From: Candidatus Halocynthiibacter alkanivorans
GTDB taxonomy: Bacteria; Pseudomonadota; Alphaproteobacteria; Rhodobacterales; Rhodobacteraceae
Length of the DNA: 64,000 nucleotides
Direction: 5' to 3'
Assembly: GCF_003333265.1 (NCBI RefSeq)
Contig: NZ_QOLB01000029.1
Coordinates: 62,001-126,000 of the forward strand
Of this stretch, positions 35,963-45,157 are shown one piece after another (position 1 is the first letter of the stretch; each line of letters starts with the position of its first letter). Under the pieces are notes generated by a model, which saw only the letters and a list, made by a program, of their open reading frames with translations, was not told the DNA's origin and ran no database searches. The translations under genes and the position numbers were made by a program.

Positions 35963-37378
35963 GTGAACAGATACCCCCGTGACATGCGCGGCTATGGCGC
36001 TGAGGCACCGGACGCCCGCTGGCCCGCTGGCGCCAAAATCGCTGTGCAATTTGTCATCAACTACGAGGAGGGTGGCGAGAATTGTGTGTTGCATCACGAC
36101 GCGGCATCCGAGGCTTTTCTGTCGGAAATCGTTGGTGCTGCGCCCTGGCCCGGGCAGCGGCACTGGAACATGGAATCGATCTATGAATACGGCGCGCGCG
36201 CCGGGTTCTGGCGGCTGCACCGGCTGTTCACAGGGCTGGATATCCCGGCCACGGTTTACGGCGTCGCCAGCGCGCTTGCGCGCAGCCCGGAGCAGCTTGG
36301 CGCGATGCAGGCCGCCGGTTGGGAGATTGCCAGCCACGGGCTGAAATGGATCGAATATAAAGACGCCAGCCGCCGTTCTGAGCGTGATGATATGGTCGAG
36401 GCGATCCGGCTGCACACAGAAGTCACCGGCGAACGCCCGCGTGGCTGGTACACTGGGCGTTGCTCGGAAAACACCGTCGATCTGGTGGCAGAAGACGGTG
36501 GTTTCGACTACGTCTCAGACAGCTATTGTGACGACTTGCCCTATTGGATTGAGGCCGGGGAACGCGAGCAGCTGGTCATCCCATATACGCTCGATTGCAA
36601 CGACATGCGTTTTGCCACGCCGCAGGGATTTAACTCCGGCGACCAGTTTTACACCTATCTGAAAGACACGTTTGACGCGCTTTACGCCGAAGGCGAAGCG
36701 GGCGCTGCCAAAATGATGTCCGTGGGGCTGCACTGCCGGCTGATCGGGCGGCCTGGCCGGGTGATGGCGCTCAAACGCTTCATGGAATACGCCCAGTCCC
36801 ACGCGGATGTCTGGTTCGCGCGCCGCATCGATATCGCGCAGCACTGGCAGGAAAACCATCCGCATCAACGCTTTGAACGCCCCTCGGAGATGCGCCGCGA
36901 ACGTTTTGTGGAACTGTATGGCAGCATCTTTGAACATTCGCCCTGGATTGCGGAACGCGCTTTTGAACTGGAGCTGGGCCCGGCGCATGACTCTGCCTGC
37001 GGCTTGCACCATGCGCTGACCCGCATGTTCCGCTCCGCCAGTGATGCGGAACGGCTCGGCGTGCTGAAAGCGCACCCGGATCTGGCCGGCAAACTGGCGC
37101 AGGCCGATCGGCTGACCGAGGAATCCACCTCGGAACAAGCCGGCGCCGGACTGGACGCGCTGACGGATGCGGAACGCGCCCAGTTTACCCGTCTGAACAA
37201 TGATTACACCGCGCGCCACGGCTTTCCCTTCATCATCGCGGTGCGCGACAATTCCAAAGCCTCAATTGAAGAGGCCTTTGCCCGCCGCATCGACAACAGC
37301 CGCGACGAGGAGATGCGCGAAGCCTGCAAACAGGTGGAACGCATCGCGCAGCTGCGGCTGCAGGACCTGCTGCCATGA
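35963..37378 (+). CDS. Fused allantoinase (PuuE) - OHCU decarboxylase (UraD)
   Basis: 471 residues from a GTG start with AGGAG seven bases upstream. Residues 1 to about 300 are a polysaccharide-deacetylase-type allantoinase (RDMRGYG, INYEEGGE, ASHGLKW, VGLHCRLIGRPGR). About 315-471 is an OHCU decarboxylase (FVELYGSIFEHSPWIAERAF, LKAHPDLAGKL, NDYTARHGFPFIIAVR). The protein would convert OHCU to S-allantoin and then allantoin to allantoate. The enzymes are separate in most bacteria; the fusion is known in alphaproteobacteria. It overlaps allA by four bases. Confidence 0.93.
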   Translation: MNRYPRDMRGYGAEAPDARWPAGAKIAVQFVINYEEGGENCVLHHDAASEAFLSEIVGAAPWPGQRHWNMESIYEYGARAGFWRLHRLFTGLDIPATVYGVASALARSPEQLGAMQAAGWEIASHGLKWIEYKDASRRSERDDMVEAIRLHTEVTGERPRGWYTGRCSENTVDLVAEDGGFDYVSDSYCDDLPYWIEAGEREQLVIPYTLDCNDMRFATPQGFNSGDQFYTYLKDTFDALYAEGEAGAAKMMSVGLHCRLIGRPGRVMALKRFMEYAQSHADVWFARRIDIAQHWQENHPHQRFERPSEMRRERFVELYGSIFEHSPWIAERAFELELGPAHDSACGLHHALTRMFRSASDAERLGVLKAHPDLAGKLAQADRLTEESTSEQAGAGLDALTDAERAQFTRLNNDYTARHGFPFIIAVRDNSKASIEEAFARRIDNSRDEEMREACKQVERIAQLRLQDLLP

Positions 37379-37998
37379 GCGCCGGGAAAGCCGGGCGGAC
37401 CGGGGATGCTGCCGGCGGTGACGGGAGTGTGGCAGAGCGCGCAGGGGATGCCGGAGGCACCGGGCGCGCCAGGGAAAACAGGGATGTCGGCGATGGCGGA
37501 AGCCGCGCTGAGCGGACCCTGCAGCTCGAGCCGCTGACAGCGGCGGAGTTTGCCCCGTTTGGCGAAGTGATCGAGATCACCGGTACCCCGGACAAGCTGA
37601 TCAATCAGGGGCTCTGCGGCCGCCACCACGACCTGGCGCGACTTGATTTTGGCAGCGGGGCCGCCGGCATCAGCCTGTTTAACGCCGAGGCGCGTCAGCT
37701 GCCCTATCTGGTGGAACTGGTGGAGCGCCACCCTGAAGGCAGCCAGGCCTTTATCCCGCTCAATCAGGTGCCGATGATGGTGATCGTGGCGCAAGATGAT
37801 GCCGGCACGCCGGCAGATCTGCGCGCGTTTCTGAGCCAGCCGGGCCAGTCCATAAACCTGCACCGCGGCACCTGGCACGGCGTGCTGGCGCCCTTTGAAG
37901 CGCCCGGCCAATACGCTGTAGTCGACCGCATCGGCGAGGGCGACAACCTGGAAGAACATTGGTTCTCCGCGCCGTACACCGTGAAATCAGATCAATGA
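37375..37998 (+). CDS. allA: Ureidoglycolate lyase with low-complexity N-terminal extension
   Basis: 207 residues. From residue 48 on (RTLQLEPLTAAEFAPFGEVIE) it matches AllA, with SQAFIPL, INLHRGTWHGVL and VDRIGEG. It cleaves ureidoglycolate to glyoxylate and urea. The first 47 residues are Gly/Ala/Arg-rich and not found in ordinary AllA; they come from three degenerate GGGATGYCGG repeats in the DNA. A GTG at codon 19 is an alternative start. The ATG overlaps the upstream stop. Confidence 0.9.
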   Translation: MSAGKAGRTGDAAGGDGSVAERAGDAGGTGRARENRDVGDGGSRAERTLQLEPLTAAEFAPFGEVIEITGTPDKLINQGLCGRHHDLARLDFGSGAAGISLFNAEARQLPYLVELVERHPEGSQAFIPLNQVPMMVIVAQDDAGTPADLRAFLSQPGQSINLHRGTWHGVLAPFEAPGQYAVVDRIGEGDNLEEHWFSAPYTVKSDQ

Positions 37999-38059
37999 AT
38001 TAATATTTAAGCCGACGTTGAAGCGGCATGTTTGACAGTCAATTCTGGGAGGAAAATTA

Positions 38060-39496
38060 ATGACTGACAATTCGATAGGGACAGCGGAACAGCTCCGGGA
38101 TCCCAATTACACGCCCCCAACGGGCAAGGCGATCTTTTTAGGAATTCAACACGTTCTGGCGATGTTTGTCTCCAACATCACGCCTGCCATTATTGTTGCA
38201 GGCGCTGCCGGTTTTGGCTTTGGCTCTAACTCGCCGGATTTTCCGGAACTGCTTTACCTCATTCAGATGTCGATGCTGTTTGCCGGTGTCGCAACATTGC
38301 TGCAAACCATCACACTTGGCCCGGTTGGCGCCGCGCTGCCCATCGTTCAGGGCACCAGTTTCGCGTTCTTGCCGATTATGATTCCGCTGGTCGCCGGCAA
38401 AGGTGTTGACGGCCTGGCCGCGCTGTATGGCGGCATCATCGTCGGCGGGCTGTTTCATGCACTGCTCGGCACATTCATTGGCAAGATCCGCTTTGCCATG
38501 CCGCCGCTGGTGACCGGTCTCGTTGTCACCATGATCGGACTGGCTCTGGTCAAGGTCGGCATCCAGTATGCCGCCGGCGGGGTTCCGGCGATCGGCACAC
38601 CGGAATATGGCTCTGCGCTGAACTGGTCCGCCGCGCTGGTGGTGATCTTTGTCACCCTGGGTCTGAAGTTTTTTGCCCGCGGAATGTTGTCCATCTCCGC
38701 AGTTCTGCTGGGACTGATCGTGGGGTATTTTTACGCGCTGCTGACCGGCATGATAACCATTGATGCGATCTCTTCCAGCTGGCAGAGTGCCGCCGTTTTT
38801 GCCCTGCCGCAGCCGTTTAAGTATGGCATTGATTTCACTGTCGCCGGAGTTATCGGCTTCAGCCTAATGGGCTTTATTTCCGCCATTGAAACAGTCGGCG
38901 ATGTCAGCGGCATCACCCGGGGCGGCGCCGGTCGCGAAGCCACCGGCCGTGAAATCCAGGGCGCGACCTATGCCGATGGGTTTGGCACTGCTTTGGCAGG
39001 GTGTTTCGGCGGGTTGCCAAACACATCCTTCAGCCAGAACGTCGGCCTGATTGCGATGACCGGGGTGATGAGCCGCCATGTGGTGACTTTCGGGGCCATT
39101 TTCCTGATCATCAGCGGCCTGATTCCGAAAGTTGGCGCCATCATCCGTACGGTGCCGATTGAGGTGCTGGGCGGCGGTGTGATCATCATGTTCGGTATGG
39201 TTGTTGCCGCTGGTATTTCGATGCTCTCGGATGTGGTCTGGAACCGTCGCAACATGGTGATTTTCGCCATCGCGCTTTCAGTTGGTCTCGGGCTGCAGCT
39301 TGAACCAGGTGCGGTACAGCATCTGCCCGATACGCTGCGCATTCTGATGACCAGTGGTCTGCTGCCTGCGGCGCTGATTGCCATGACACTCAATCTGGTC
39401 TTGCCCGCGGAACTGTCGGCCGAGTCCACTGAGGAAGTGTCTGGCGGTATGGCGGGTCACGGTGCAGGATCGTTGCCCCAGGATAGCCAGGGCTGA
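38060..39496 (+). CDS. NCS2 (NAT) family purine permease, urate/xanthine type
   Basis: 478 residues with about fourteen hydrophobic segments. The NAT signature reads PNTSFSQNVGLIAMTGVMSR, and the Glu that binds purine lies in ISAIETVGDVSG. A GGAGG ribosome site precedes the ATG. It is a proton symporter of the nucleobase-ascorbate family; in this context the substrate is probably urate or xanthine. It ends the plus-strand puuE-allA unit. Confidence 0.93.
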   Translation: MTDNSIGTAEQLRDPNYTPPTGKAIFLGIQHVLAMFVSNITPAIIVAGAAGFGFGSNSPDFPELLYLIQMSMLFAGVATLLQTITLGPVGAALPIVQGTSFAFLPIMIPLVAGKGVDGLAALYGGIIVGGLFHALLGTFIGKIRFAMPPLVTGLVVTMIGLALVKVGIQYAAGGVPAIGTPEYGSALNWSAALVVIFVTLGLKFFARGMLSISAVLLGLIVGYFYALLTGMITIDAISSSWQSAAVFALPQPFKYGIDFTVAGVIGFSLMGFISAIETVGDVSGITRGGAGREATGREIQGATYADGFGTALAGCFGGLPNTSFSQNVGLIAMTGVMSRHVVTFGAIFLIISGLIPKVGAIIRTVPIEVLGGGVIIMFGMVVAAGISMLSDVVWNRRNMVIFAIALSVGLGLQLEPGAVQHLPDTLRILMTSGLLPAALIAMTLNLVLPAELSAESTEEVSGGMAGHGAGSLPQDSQG

Positions 39497-39516
39497 GACA
39501 GGAAAGCAGAGTTGCT

Positions 39517-39546
39517 AAAGGGGGCCCATTGTGGCCCCCTTTTTTT
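39517..39546 (+). terminator. Rho-independent terminator after purine permease
   Basis: AAAGGGGGCC and GGCCCCCTTT form a perfect stem around CATTGT, followed by a run of T, about 20 bases after the permease stop. Confidence 0.9.
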
Positions 39547-39656
39547 ATCTCTGGTCACGTACAGGCACCGCGCATGAGCGCAGGATCATCTGACACGTCT
39601 GCCGCCGGTAGGGATCGGCGGGCTGAAGGCACCCGTAATTGCCGTAATCCCACAAA

Positions 39657-39683
39657 AAAGCCCGGCTGCAACAGCCGGGCTTT
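39657..39683 (-). terminator. Rho-independent terminator after bhcD
   Basis: AAAGCCCGGCT and AGCCGGGCTTT pair around GCAAC. The minus strand continues in TTTTTT, so it ends the bhc operon 44 bases after the bhcD stop. Confidence 0.85.
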
Positions 39684-39726
39684 GTCCCCGGATCATCCCT
39701 CCGGTCAGGCAATCAATGGCGTAAGC

Positions 39727-40692
39727 TCAGAAATCAACCACGGTCGCGACCCCTTTGGCCAGCGCAAGATCCACCACTGCAGAGGCGACGGCCAGATCCT
39801 GCAGCCCGACACCCGTGCCGTCAAACAGCGTCAGCTCATCCTCAGAGCTGCGGCCCGGATGCGCGCCGTTGATCACCGCGCCCATTTCACTGATGTCAGC
39901 CTCGGTGATCAGACCCGAGGCCACAGCGTGCTGGCATTCGCCGATACTGACGGACTGGGCGATCTCGTCGGTAAACAGCGTGGCACGGGCGATGAGCGCG
40001 GCGTCGACTTCCTGTTTGCCTTTGGTGTCGGTGCCCATGCAGGCAATATGGGTGCCACCGGTGACATGGGCGTCCAGCAGGATCGGATCAAAACTTGAGG
40101 TGATGGAAATGATCACATCTGCCTCTGCCCCCAGCTGATCCAGTTCAACGGCTTCAAACGGCAGGCCAAGCTCAGCCGCCGTATCTGCCAGCCGCGACAG
40201 CATTTCAGGATGCAGGTTCCAGCCGATCACCCGGTCAAAATCACGCTGCGCCACCGCGGCGCGCATCTGAAACGCCGACTGGTGCCCCGCACCAATCATG
40301 CCCAGGGTTTTGGCCGCTTTGGGGGCCAGGTAACTGATCGACACCGCAGAGGCCGCCGCAGTGCGCAGCGCAGTCAGAAGATTGCCGCCAATGGCCGCTT
40401 TGACCTTGCCGGTGTCCGCATCAAACAGAAAAATGGTAGACTGGTGATTGGGCAGGCCGAGCTTTTCATTGCCCGGCCAGTAACCGCCGGATTTCAGACC
40501 CAGCGCCAGGCCGGCGCGGTCAAAGCCGGATTTGAAGCCGTACAGCGCATCCGCATGGCCGATCGCTTCGCGGATCACCGGGAAGTTATAGGCGTCCCCA
40601 CGCGACATGGCGGCGAACACTTGTTCCACCGCCGTAAAAGATTCTGTTGCACCGATCAGCCCGGCGATTTCTTTTTCTGGAACGATAATCAT
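39727..40692 (-). CDS. bhcD: Iminosuccinate reductase BhcD (ornithine cyclodeaminase family)
   Basis: 321 residues from the ATG at 40692. It has the OCD/mu-crystallin fold with a Rossmann motif (GMIGAGHQSAFQ), TALRTAAASAVS and the conserved DGTGVGLQDLAVA. Alone it would be called ornithine cyclodeaminase; its place as last gene of a bhcABCD operon identifies it as the NADH-dependent reductase that turns iminosuccinate into L-aspartate. Confidence 0.92.
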   Translation of the reverse strand: MIIVPEKEIAGLIGATESFTAVEQVFAAMSRGDAYNFPVIREAIGHADALYGFKSGFDRAGLALGLKSGGYWPGNEKLGLPNHQSTIFLFDADTGKVKAAIGGNLLTALRTAAASAVSISYLAPKAAKTLGMIGAGHQSAFQMRAAVAQRDFDRVIGWNLHPEMLSRLADTAAELGLPFEAVELDQLGAEADVIISITSSFDPILLDAHVTGGTHIACMGTDTKGKQEVDAALIARATLFTDEIAQSVSIGECQHAVASGLITEADISEMGAVINGAHPGRSSEDELTLFDGTGVGLQDLAVASAVVDLALAKGVATVVDF

Positions 40693-40760
40693 TCCGCTCT
40701 CCTTGCGTCTTAAAAAAGCAGCGGGACCACGCCAGGCGGCCCCGCCAGTCAGGGGGTAAA

Positions 40761-41924
40761 TCAGTAAGCTTTGCCGCGCGCAGAGACCGGCCACAGGGTT
40801 TCAACCTTGCCGCCACGCACGCCAACGTACCAGTCATGCACGTTGCAGGTCGGATCGCAGTGGCCCGGCACCAGGCGCAGCTTGTCATTGACTTTCAACA
40901 CACCCGCAGGGTCTGCAACGACGCCATGTTCATCAGAGCATTTGACGTATTCCACGTCATCCCGGCCAAACACGGTGGGCAGACCGGAATCGACCGACTG
41001 GGCCTTCAGCCCGGCATCCACGATGGCCTTGTCCGCCTTGGCGTGGCTCATCACGCTGGTCAGGATGAACAGCGCATTTTCCCATTCGCCCTGGTCAATG
41101 CGCTTACCTTCTTTGTCCAGAATCCGGCCATAATCCGCATCCATAAACGCATAGGAGCCGCATTGCAGTTCGTTGAAAACACCCGAACTGCCCTCAAAAT
41201 AATAGGACCCGGTGCCACCCCCGCCGACGATGTCACATTCCAGCCCCAGCGCTTTCAGCGCGTCTACGGCGTCGCGTACCATATCCACGGCAATGTCGAT
41301 TTTGCCTCTGCGGTCTTCATAGGAAGCCATGTGCTGCATGGCGCCCTGATAGGCCTGGAGACCAGCGAATTTCAGCCCCTCCGCGCCGTCAATCGCCTGC
41401 GCGATTTCAACCACTGCAGGCGTGGTGGTCACACCACAGCGCCCGGCGCCACAATCGATCTCAACCAGACATTCGATCTGGGTGCCATGTTTGACAGCCG
41501 CAGCCGACAGACCGGCAATATTTTCAATGTCATCGACACAACAGATCGTGCGCGCACCCAGTTTGGGCAGCCGCGCCAGACGGTCAATCTTGGCCGGATC
41601 CCGGACCTGATTGGACACCAGCACATCCTTGATACCGCCACGGGCAAAGACTTCGGCCTCGCTGACTTTCTGGCAACATACACCACAGCTGTTGCCCAGT
41701 TTTTCCTGCAACAGAGCCACATCCACCGATTTGTGCATTTTGCCATGCACCCGGTGGCGCACACCCATGTCACGGGCGAAATTGCCCATTTTCACAATGT
41801 TGCGTTCCAGCGCATCAAGATCCAGCACGAGGCAGGGGGTCTGAATGTCAGCCTCATCCATGCCCGGCAGGGCAGGCACATCATAGCCGACTTCAAGGCC
41901 GGAAAAATTTGATTTCTCGTTCAT
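40761..41924 (-). CDS. bhcC: Beta-hydroxyaspartate aldolase BhcC (D-threonine aldolase-like)
   Basis: 387 residues, fold-III PLP enzyme. The Schiff-base motif is RVHGKMHK (58-65), with K62 the likely PLP lysine. The C-terminal metal site is PGHCDPTCN. It condenses glycine and glyoxylate to (2R,3S)-beta-hydroxyaspartate. It begins 14 bases after the bhcB stop. Confidence 0.93.
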   Translation of the reverse strand: MNEKSNFSGLEVGYDVPALPGMDEADIQTPCLVLDLDALERNIVKMGNFARDMGVRHRVHGKMHKSVDVALLQEKLGNSCGVCCQKVSEAEVFARGGIKDVLVSNQVRDPAKIDRLARLPKLGARTICCVDDIENIAGLSAAAVKHGTQIECLVEIDCGAGRCGVTTTPAVVEIAQAIDGAEGLKFAGLQAYQGAMQHMASYEDRRGKIDIAVDMVRDAVDALKALGLECDIVGGGGTGSYYFEGSSGVFNELQCGSYAFMDADYGRILDKEGKRIDQGEWENALFILTSVMSHAKADKAIVDAGLKAQSVDSGLPTVFGRDDVEYVKCSDEHGVVADPAGVLKVNDKLRLVPGHCDPTCNVHDWYVGVRGGKVETLWPVSARGKAY

Positions 41925-41938
41925 TATGCTCTCCTAAA

Positions 41939-42892
41939 TCAGCGGTTCATCCAGGGCAGACTGTCCAGATCGACATTGCCCCCGGTCAGAATGATGCCGA
42001 CTCTTTTGCCGGCGAAGGTTTCGGGATTTTTCAGAATGCTTGCCAGAGTGACCGCCGAGGACGGCTCGACCACGATTTTCATGATCTTCCAGATCAGCAC
42101 CATGGCCTCGATGATTTCAGTCTCAGATACGGTCAGAATATCGCTGACGTGGTTGGACACAAAATGCCAGGTCAGCTCCTTCAGCGGCACTTTGAGACCA
42201 TCGGCCACCGTCACCGGCGCGTCATCGGCAATGATATAACCCGCGCGCAGACTGCGGGCAGCATCATCGGCCTGTTCCGGCTCGGCGGCATAGATTTTCA
42301 CGTCTGGCGCCAGGTTGGACAGGGTCAGGCAAGTGCCCGAAATCATGCCGCCGCCGCCGATCGGGGCCACTATAGCCTCAAGACCTTCCACCTGGCGCAG
42401 CAGTTCCTTGGAGCAGGTGGCCTGTCCTGCAATCACCCGCGGGTCATTATAGGGGTGCACAAAATCGGCGCCGGTTTCCTTCACCACTTCGGCGAATGTC
42501 GCTTCGCGCGAAGATGTGGAAGGCTCGCATTCGACGATGCGGCCACCATAGCCGATAACCGCGTCTTTTTTGGCCTGAGGCGCGGTGCGCGGCATCACTA
42601 CGGTGCAGGGAATGCCCCGGCACCCGGCCGCATAGGACAGGCTGAGCGCGTGATTGCCCGAAGAATGGGTGGCAACACCGCGTTCCAGCTGATCATTGCG
42701 CAGCGAAAACACCGCATTTGAAGCGCCCCGGACTTTGAACGCGCCGGCTTTCTGAAAGTTCTCGCACTTAAAAAACAGATCTGCGCTGGTCAGCCGGTTG
42801 AGAAAGGCCGAGGTCAGAACCGGCGTTTCCCGGATGTAATAAGCGATCCGGTGTTCGGCGGCCTGCACATCGTCAAAAGTAGGTATATACAT
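41939..42892 (-). CDS. bhcB: Beta-hydroxyaspartate dehydratase BhcB (threonine dehydratase-like)
   Basis: 317 residues, fold-II PLP enzyme of the serine/threonine dehydratase family. The PLP lysine is K53 in GAFKVRGA and the phosphate loop is GGGGMISG. The ATG at 42892 has AGGAG upstream and is preferred over a GTG at 42901. It dehydrates beta-hydroxyaspartate to iminosuccinate. Confidence 0.92.
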   Translation of the reverse strand: MYIPTFDDVQAAEHRIAYYIRETPVLTSAFLNRLTSADLFFKCENFQKAGAFKVRGASNAVFSLRNDQLERGVATHSSGNHALSLSYAAGCRGIPCTVVMPRTAPQAKKDAVIGYGGRIVECEPSTSSREATFAEVVKETGADFVHPYNDPRVIAGQATCSKELLRQVEGLEAIVAPIGGGGMISGTCLTLSNLAPDVKIYAAEPEQADDAARSLRAGYIIADDAPVTVADGLKVPLKELTWHFVSNHVSDILTVSETEIIEAMVLIWKIMKIVVEPSSAVTLASILKNPETFAGKRVGIILTGGNVDLDSLPWMNR

Positions 42893-42904
42893 TGGCACCA
42901 CTCC

Positions 42905-44095
42905 TTATGCTGCCGCGAGGACCGGCACGCCTGCCGTACTGCGGAAATGCTCCTGCGCCGCGGCGACACCCGCTCCAAGCCGGATGTTCAGGCCAAGATC
43001 TGCCATACACATTTCCGCCGTGGCCAGGCCCGAAAGCATCATCACATCTGTCAGACTGCCCAGATGGCCGATGCGGAACAGCTTGCCTGCGACCTCGCCC
43101 AGACCGACGCCAAAAGCCACGTCGTATTTTTTTGCCGCCAGAGAGACGATGTCAGTGGCGTTGAAACCCTCGGGCGTGCAGATCGCACTCACGGTATCAG
43201 AATACACGTCCGCAGACTTTGCGCAAAGCTCCAGCCCCCAGGCATCAACCGCAGCACGTACACCACCTGCGATGCGGGTGTGGCGCGCGAACACGTTGTC
43301 CAGCCCTTCGCCCAGCAGCATCTCGGTGGAGAGTTTCAACCCGTTCAGCAGCCCGACGGCCGGCGTGTAAGGATAAGCGTCCGCGGCATATCCTTTGGCC
43401 ATGTCGCGGATATCAAAGAAGGTGCGCGGAAGCTTCGCAGCATCCACCGTCGCCATCGCCTTGGGGCTGAAGCCGGTGATTGCCAGCCCGGCCGGAAGCA
43501 TGAAGCCCTTTTGGCTGCCGGTGACGGCGATATCGACGCCCCATTCATCCATGCGGAAATCCATCGACGCGATGGAGCTGACCCCGTCCACAAACAACAA
43601 AGCCGGATGGCTCGCCGCATCCATTGCCCGGCGCACGGCAGCAATGTCAGAAACCACCCCGGTGGCCGTTTCATTGTGAGTCGCCAGCACCGCTTTGATC
43701 TGGTGCGATGTATCTGCGGTCAGGATTTCTTCATAGCGGTCGGCTGGAATGCCCGCCCCCCATGGGGTTTCAACGATCTGCACGTCGAGGCCATGACGCT
43801 GGCACATGTCAATCCAGCGATGGCTGAACATACCGTTGCGCGCGACCAGAACTTTGTCCCCGGCACTGAGCGTATTGGTCAATGCGGTCTCCCAGCCACC
43901 GGTGCCAGTAGAGGGAAAGATAAAGATCTCGGCGGTTTTGGATTTGAGGATCTTTTTCACGCCCTGCAGTGCCGGGTGAAGAATTTCCCCGAACAATGAG
44001 GAGCGGTGATCAAGGGTCGGCATGTCGACTGCTTTGCGCAGGCGTTCGGGCATGTTGGTCGGGCCGGGAATAAAGACCGGGTTCTGAAAGCTCAT
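42905..44095 (-). CDS. bhcA: Aspartate-glyoxylate aminotransferase BhcA
   Basis: 396 residues, class V PLP aminotransferase. The start reads PVFIPGPTNMPE, the cofactor Asp is D170 (FVDGVSS) and the PLP lysine is K196 (GSQKGF). It transfers the aspartate amino group to glyoxylate, giving oxaloacetate and glycine for the next turn. Class V relatives include ureidoglycine-glyoxylate aminotransferase (PucG), so a purine side-activity is conceivable. It is the first gene of the operon, divergent from bhcR. Confidence 0.93.
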   Translation of the reverse strand: MSFQNPVFIPGPTNMPERLRKAVDMPTLDHRSSLFGEILHPALQGVKKILKSKTAEIFIFPSTGTGGWETALTNTLSAGDKVLVARNGMFSHRWIDMCQRHGLDVQIVETPWGAGIPADRYEEILTADTSHQIKAVLATHNETATGVVSDIAAVRRAMDAASHPALLFVDGVSSIASMDFRMDEWGVDIAVTGSQKGFMLPAGLAITGFSPKAMATVDAAKLPRTFFDIRDMAKGYAADAYPYTPAVGLLNGLKLSTEMLLGEGLDNVFARHTRIAGGVRAAVDAWGLELCAKSADVYSDTVSAICTPEGFNATDIVSLAAKKYDVAFGVGLGEVAGKLFRIGHLGSLTDVMMLSGLATAEMCMADLGLNIRLGAGVAAAQEHFRSTAGVPVLAAA

Positions 44096-44157
44096 TTTCT
44101 GCCCTCCGTTGGCAAGGTTATTTCAAGTCTACGCCGAAGGTGATCACCTGCCAATTT

Positions 44158-44178
44158 TTTTGAAAACGTTTTTCAAAA
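44158..44178. promoter_or_regulatory. Inverted repeat in bhcA-bhcR promoter
   Basis: TTTTGAAAA (44158-44166) and TTTTCAAAA (44170-44178) are perfect inverted arms separated by CGT. It lies 62 bases upstream of bhcA and 113 upstream of bhcR. It is the best candidate for the IclR-type regulator site. Confidence 0.5.
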
Positions 44179-44291
44179 CTGCCAAATGTGGCAATATAAG
44201 TGTAATTTCAATAGTTTACATTTTTTCACTGTACGAAATTGATTTTCAACATTAGGATGAAACTGCTTCTCAAATTACAGGTTTTCAACCC

Positions 44292-45119
44292 ATGCAACCT
44301 CCCAAAAGCAAACGCGGACGCCCAAAAAGCTTTGACAACAAACCGTCTCAAAACACGATTCAGTCTTTAGACCGTGCGCTGGATGTTCTCGATTTACTGG
44401 CAAACAGTGGCGGTATGACGCTGTCCCAGATTGCCGCCGGTCTGGATCAGTCAGCGGCGACGATTCACCGGGTGCTGGCCACGCTGGAAGCGCGTGACGT
44501 GGTAGAGACTGACGCTTCAACCCAGGCCTGGCACGTGGGTCCGGCGGCCTTCCGTCTGGGGGCATCATTCCTGCGGCGCAGCTCAGTGGTGGAACGCAGT
44601 CGGCCGGTTATGCGCGATCTGATGGAGGCCACCGGGGAGACGTCGAACCTGGGCATCGAGAACCGGGGCAATGTCATGTTCCTGAGCCAGGTCGAGACCC
44701 ATGAAACGATCCGGGCGTTTTTTCCGCCAGGCACGCTGTCCCCGATGCATGCTTCGGGCATTGGCAAAGCACTGCTCAGCCAGTTCACCGCCGCGCGGCT
44801 GGATCAGTATCTCCGCGACAGCGAGCGTGAACGGTTTACCGGAAAAACCATCTGTGACAGCGACGCGCTGCGCCGCGAGTTGCAGCAAATCAGGGATCAG
44901 GGTTTCGCCTTTGATGACGAAGAGCGCACCCAGGGCATGCGCTGTATTGCCGCCCCGGTGCTGAATTTCTACGGTGAAGCGGTGGCCGGGATTTCGGTCT
45001 CTGGTCCAACCCACCGGATGAGCGGCGCACAGATGACGCGGATTTCCATGCTTGTGCGTCAGGCCGCGCTGGACTTGTCACGCGGCCTGGGGGCTCAACC
45101 GCCGCAACCGGGCGGTTGA
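44292..45119 (+). CDS. bhcR: IclR-family regulator BhcR
   Basis: 275 residues. A basic N-terminus (SKRGRPKS) is followed by a winged helix (SLDRALDVLDLLANSGGMTLSQIAAGL) and the IclR effector domain (LSPMHASGIGKALL, GFAFDDEERTQGMRCIAAPV). It is divergent from bhcA, as in known bhc clusters, where the regulator responds to glyoxylate. Its last codons and stop form part of a hairpin. Confidence 0.92.
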   Translation: MQPPKSKRGRPKSFDNKPSQNTIQSLDRALDVLDLLANSGGMTLSQIAAGLDQSAATIHRVLATLEARDVVETDASTQAWHVGPAAFRLGASFLRRSSVVERSRPVMRDLMEATGETSNLGIENRGNVMFLSQVETHETIRAFFPPGTLSPMHASGIGKALLSQFTAARLDQYLRDSERERFTGKTICDSDALRRELQQIRDQGFAFDDEERTQGMRCIAAPVLNFYGEAVAGISVSGPTHRMSGAQMTRISMLVRQAALDLSRGLGAQPPQPGG

Positions 45120-45122
45120 GCC
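45092..45122. terminator. Hairpin overlapping the bhcR stop
   Basis: GGCTCAACCGCC and GGCGGTTGAGCC form a perfect 12-pair stem around GCAACCG and include the bhcR TGA. No T-run follows, but it separates convergent bhcR and allE. Confidence 0.5.
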
Positions 45123-45157
45123 GGGAGATATAGCCCGGCGCAGTCAGCCGTGCCTTA

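Noticed and set aside
39727-40692. Ornithine cyclodeaminase
   Set aside because: Family is right, but the gene closes a bhcABCD operon with divergent IclR regulator, so iminosuccinate reductase is better supported.
40761-41924. D-threonine aldolase
   Set aside because: Fold matches, but operon context identifies the beta-hydroxyaspartate aldolase.
42905-44095. Serine-glyoxylate aminotransferase of the serine cycle
   Set aside because: No serine-cycle genes nearby; neighbours are bhcB, bhcC, bhcD and bhcR.
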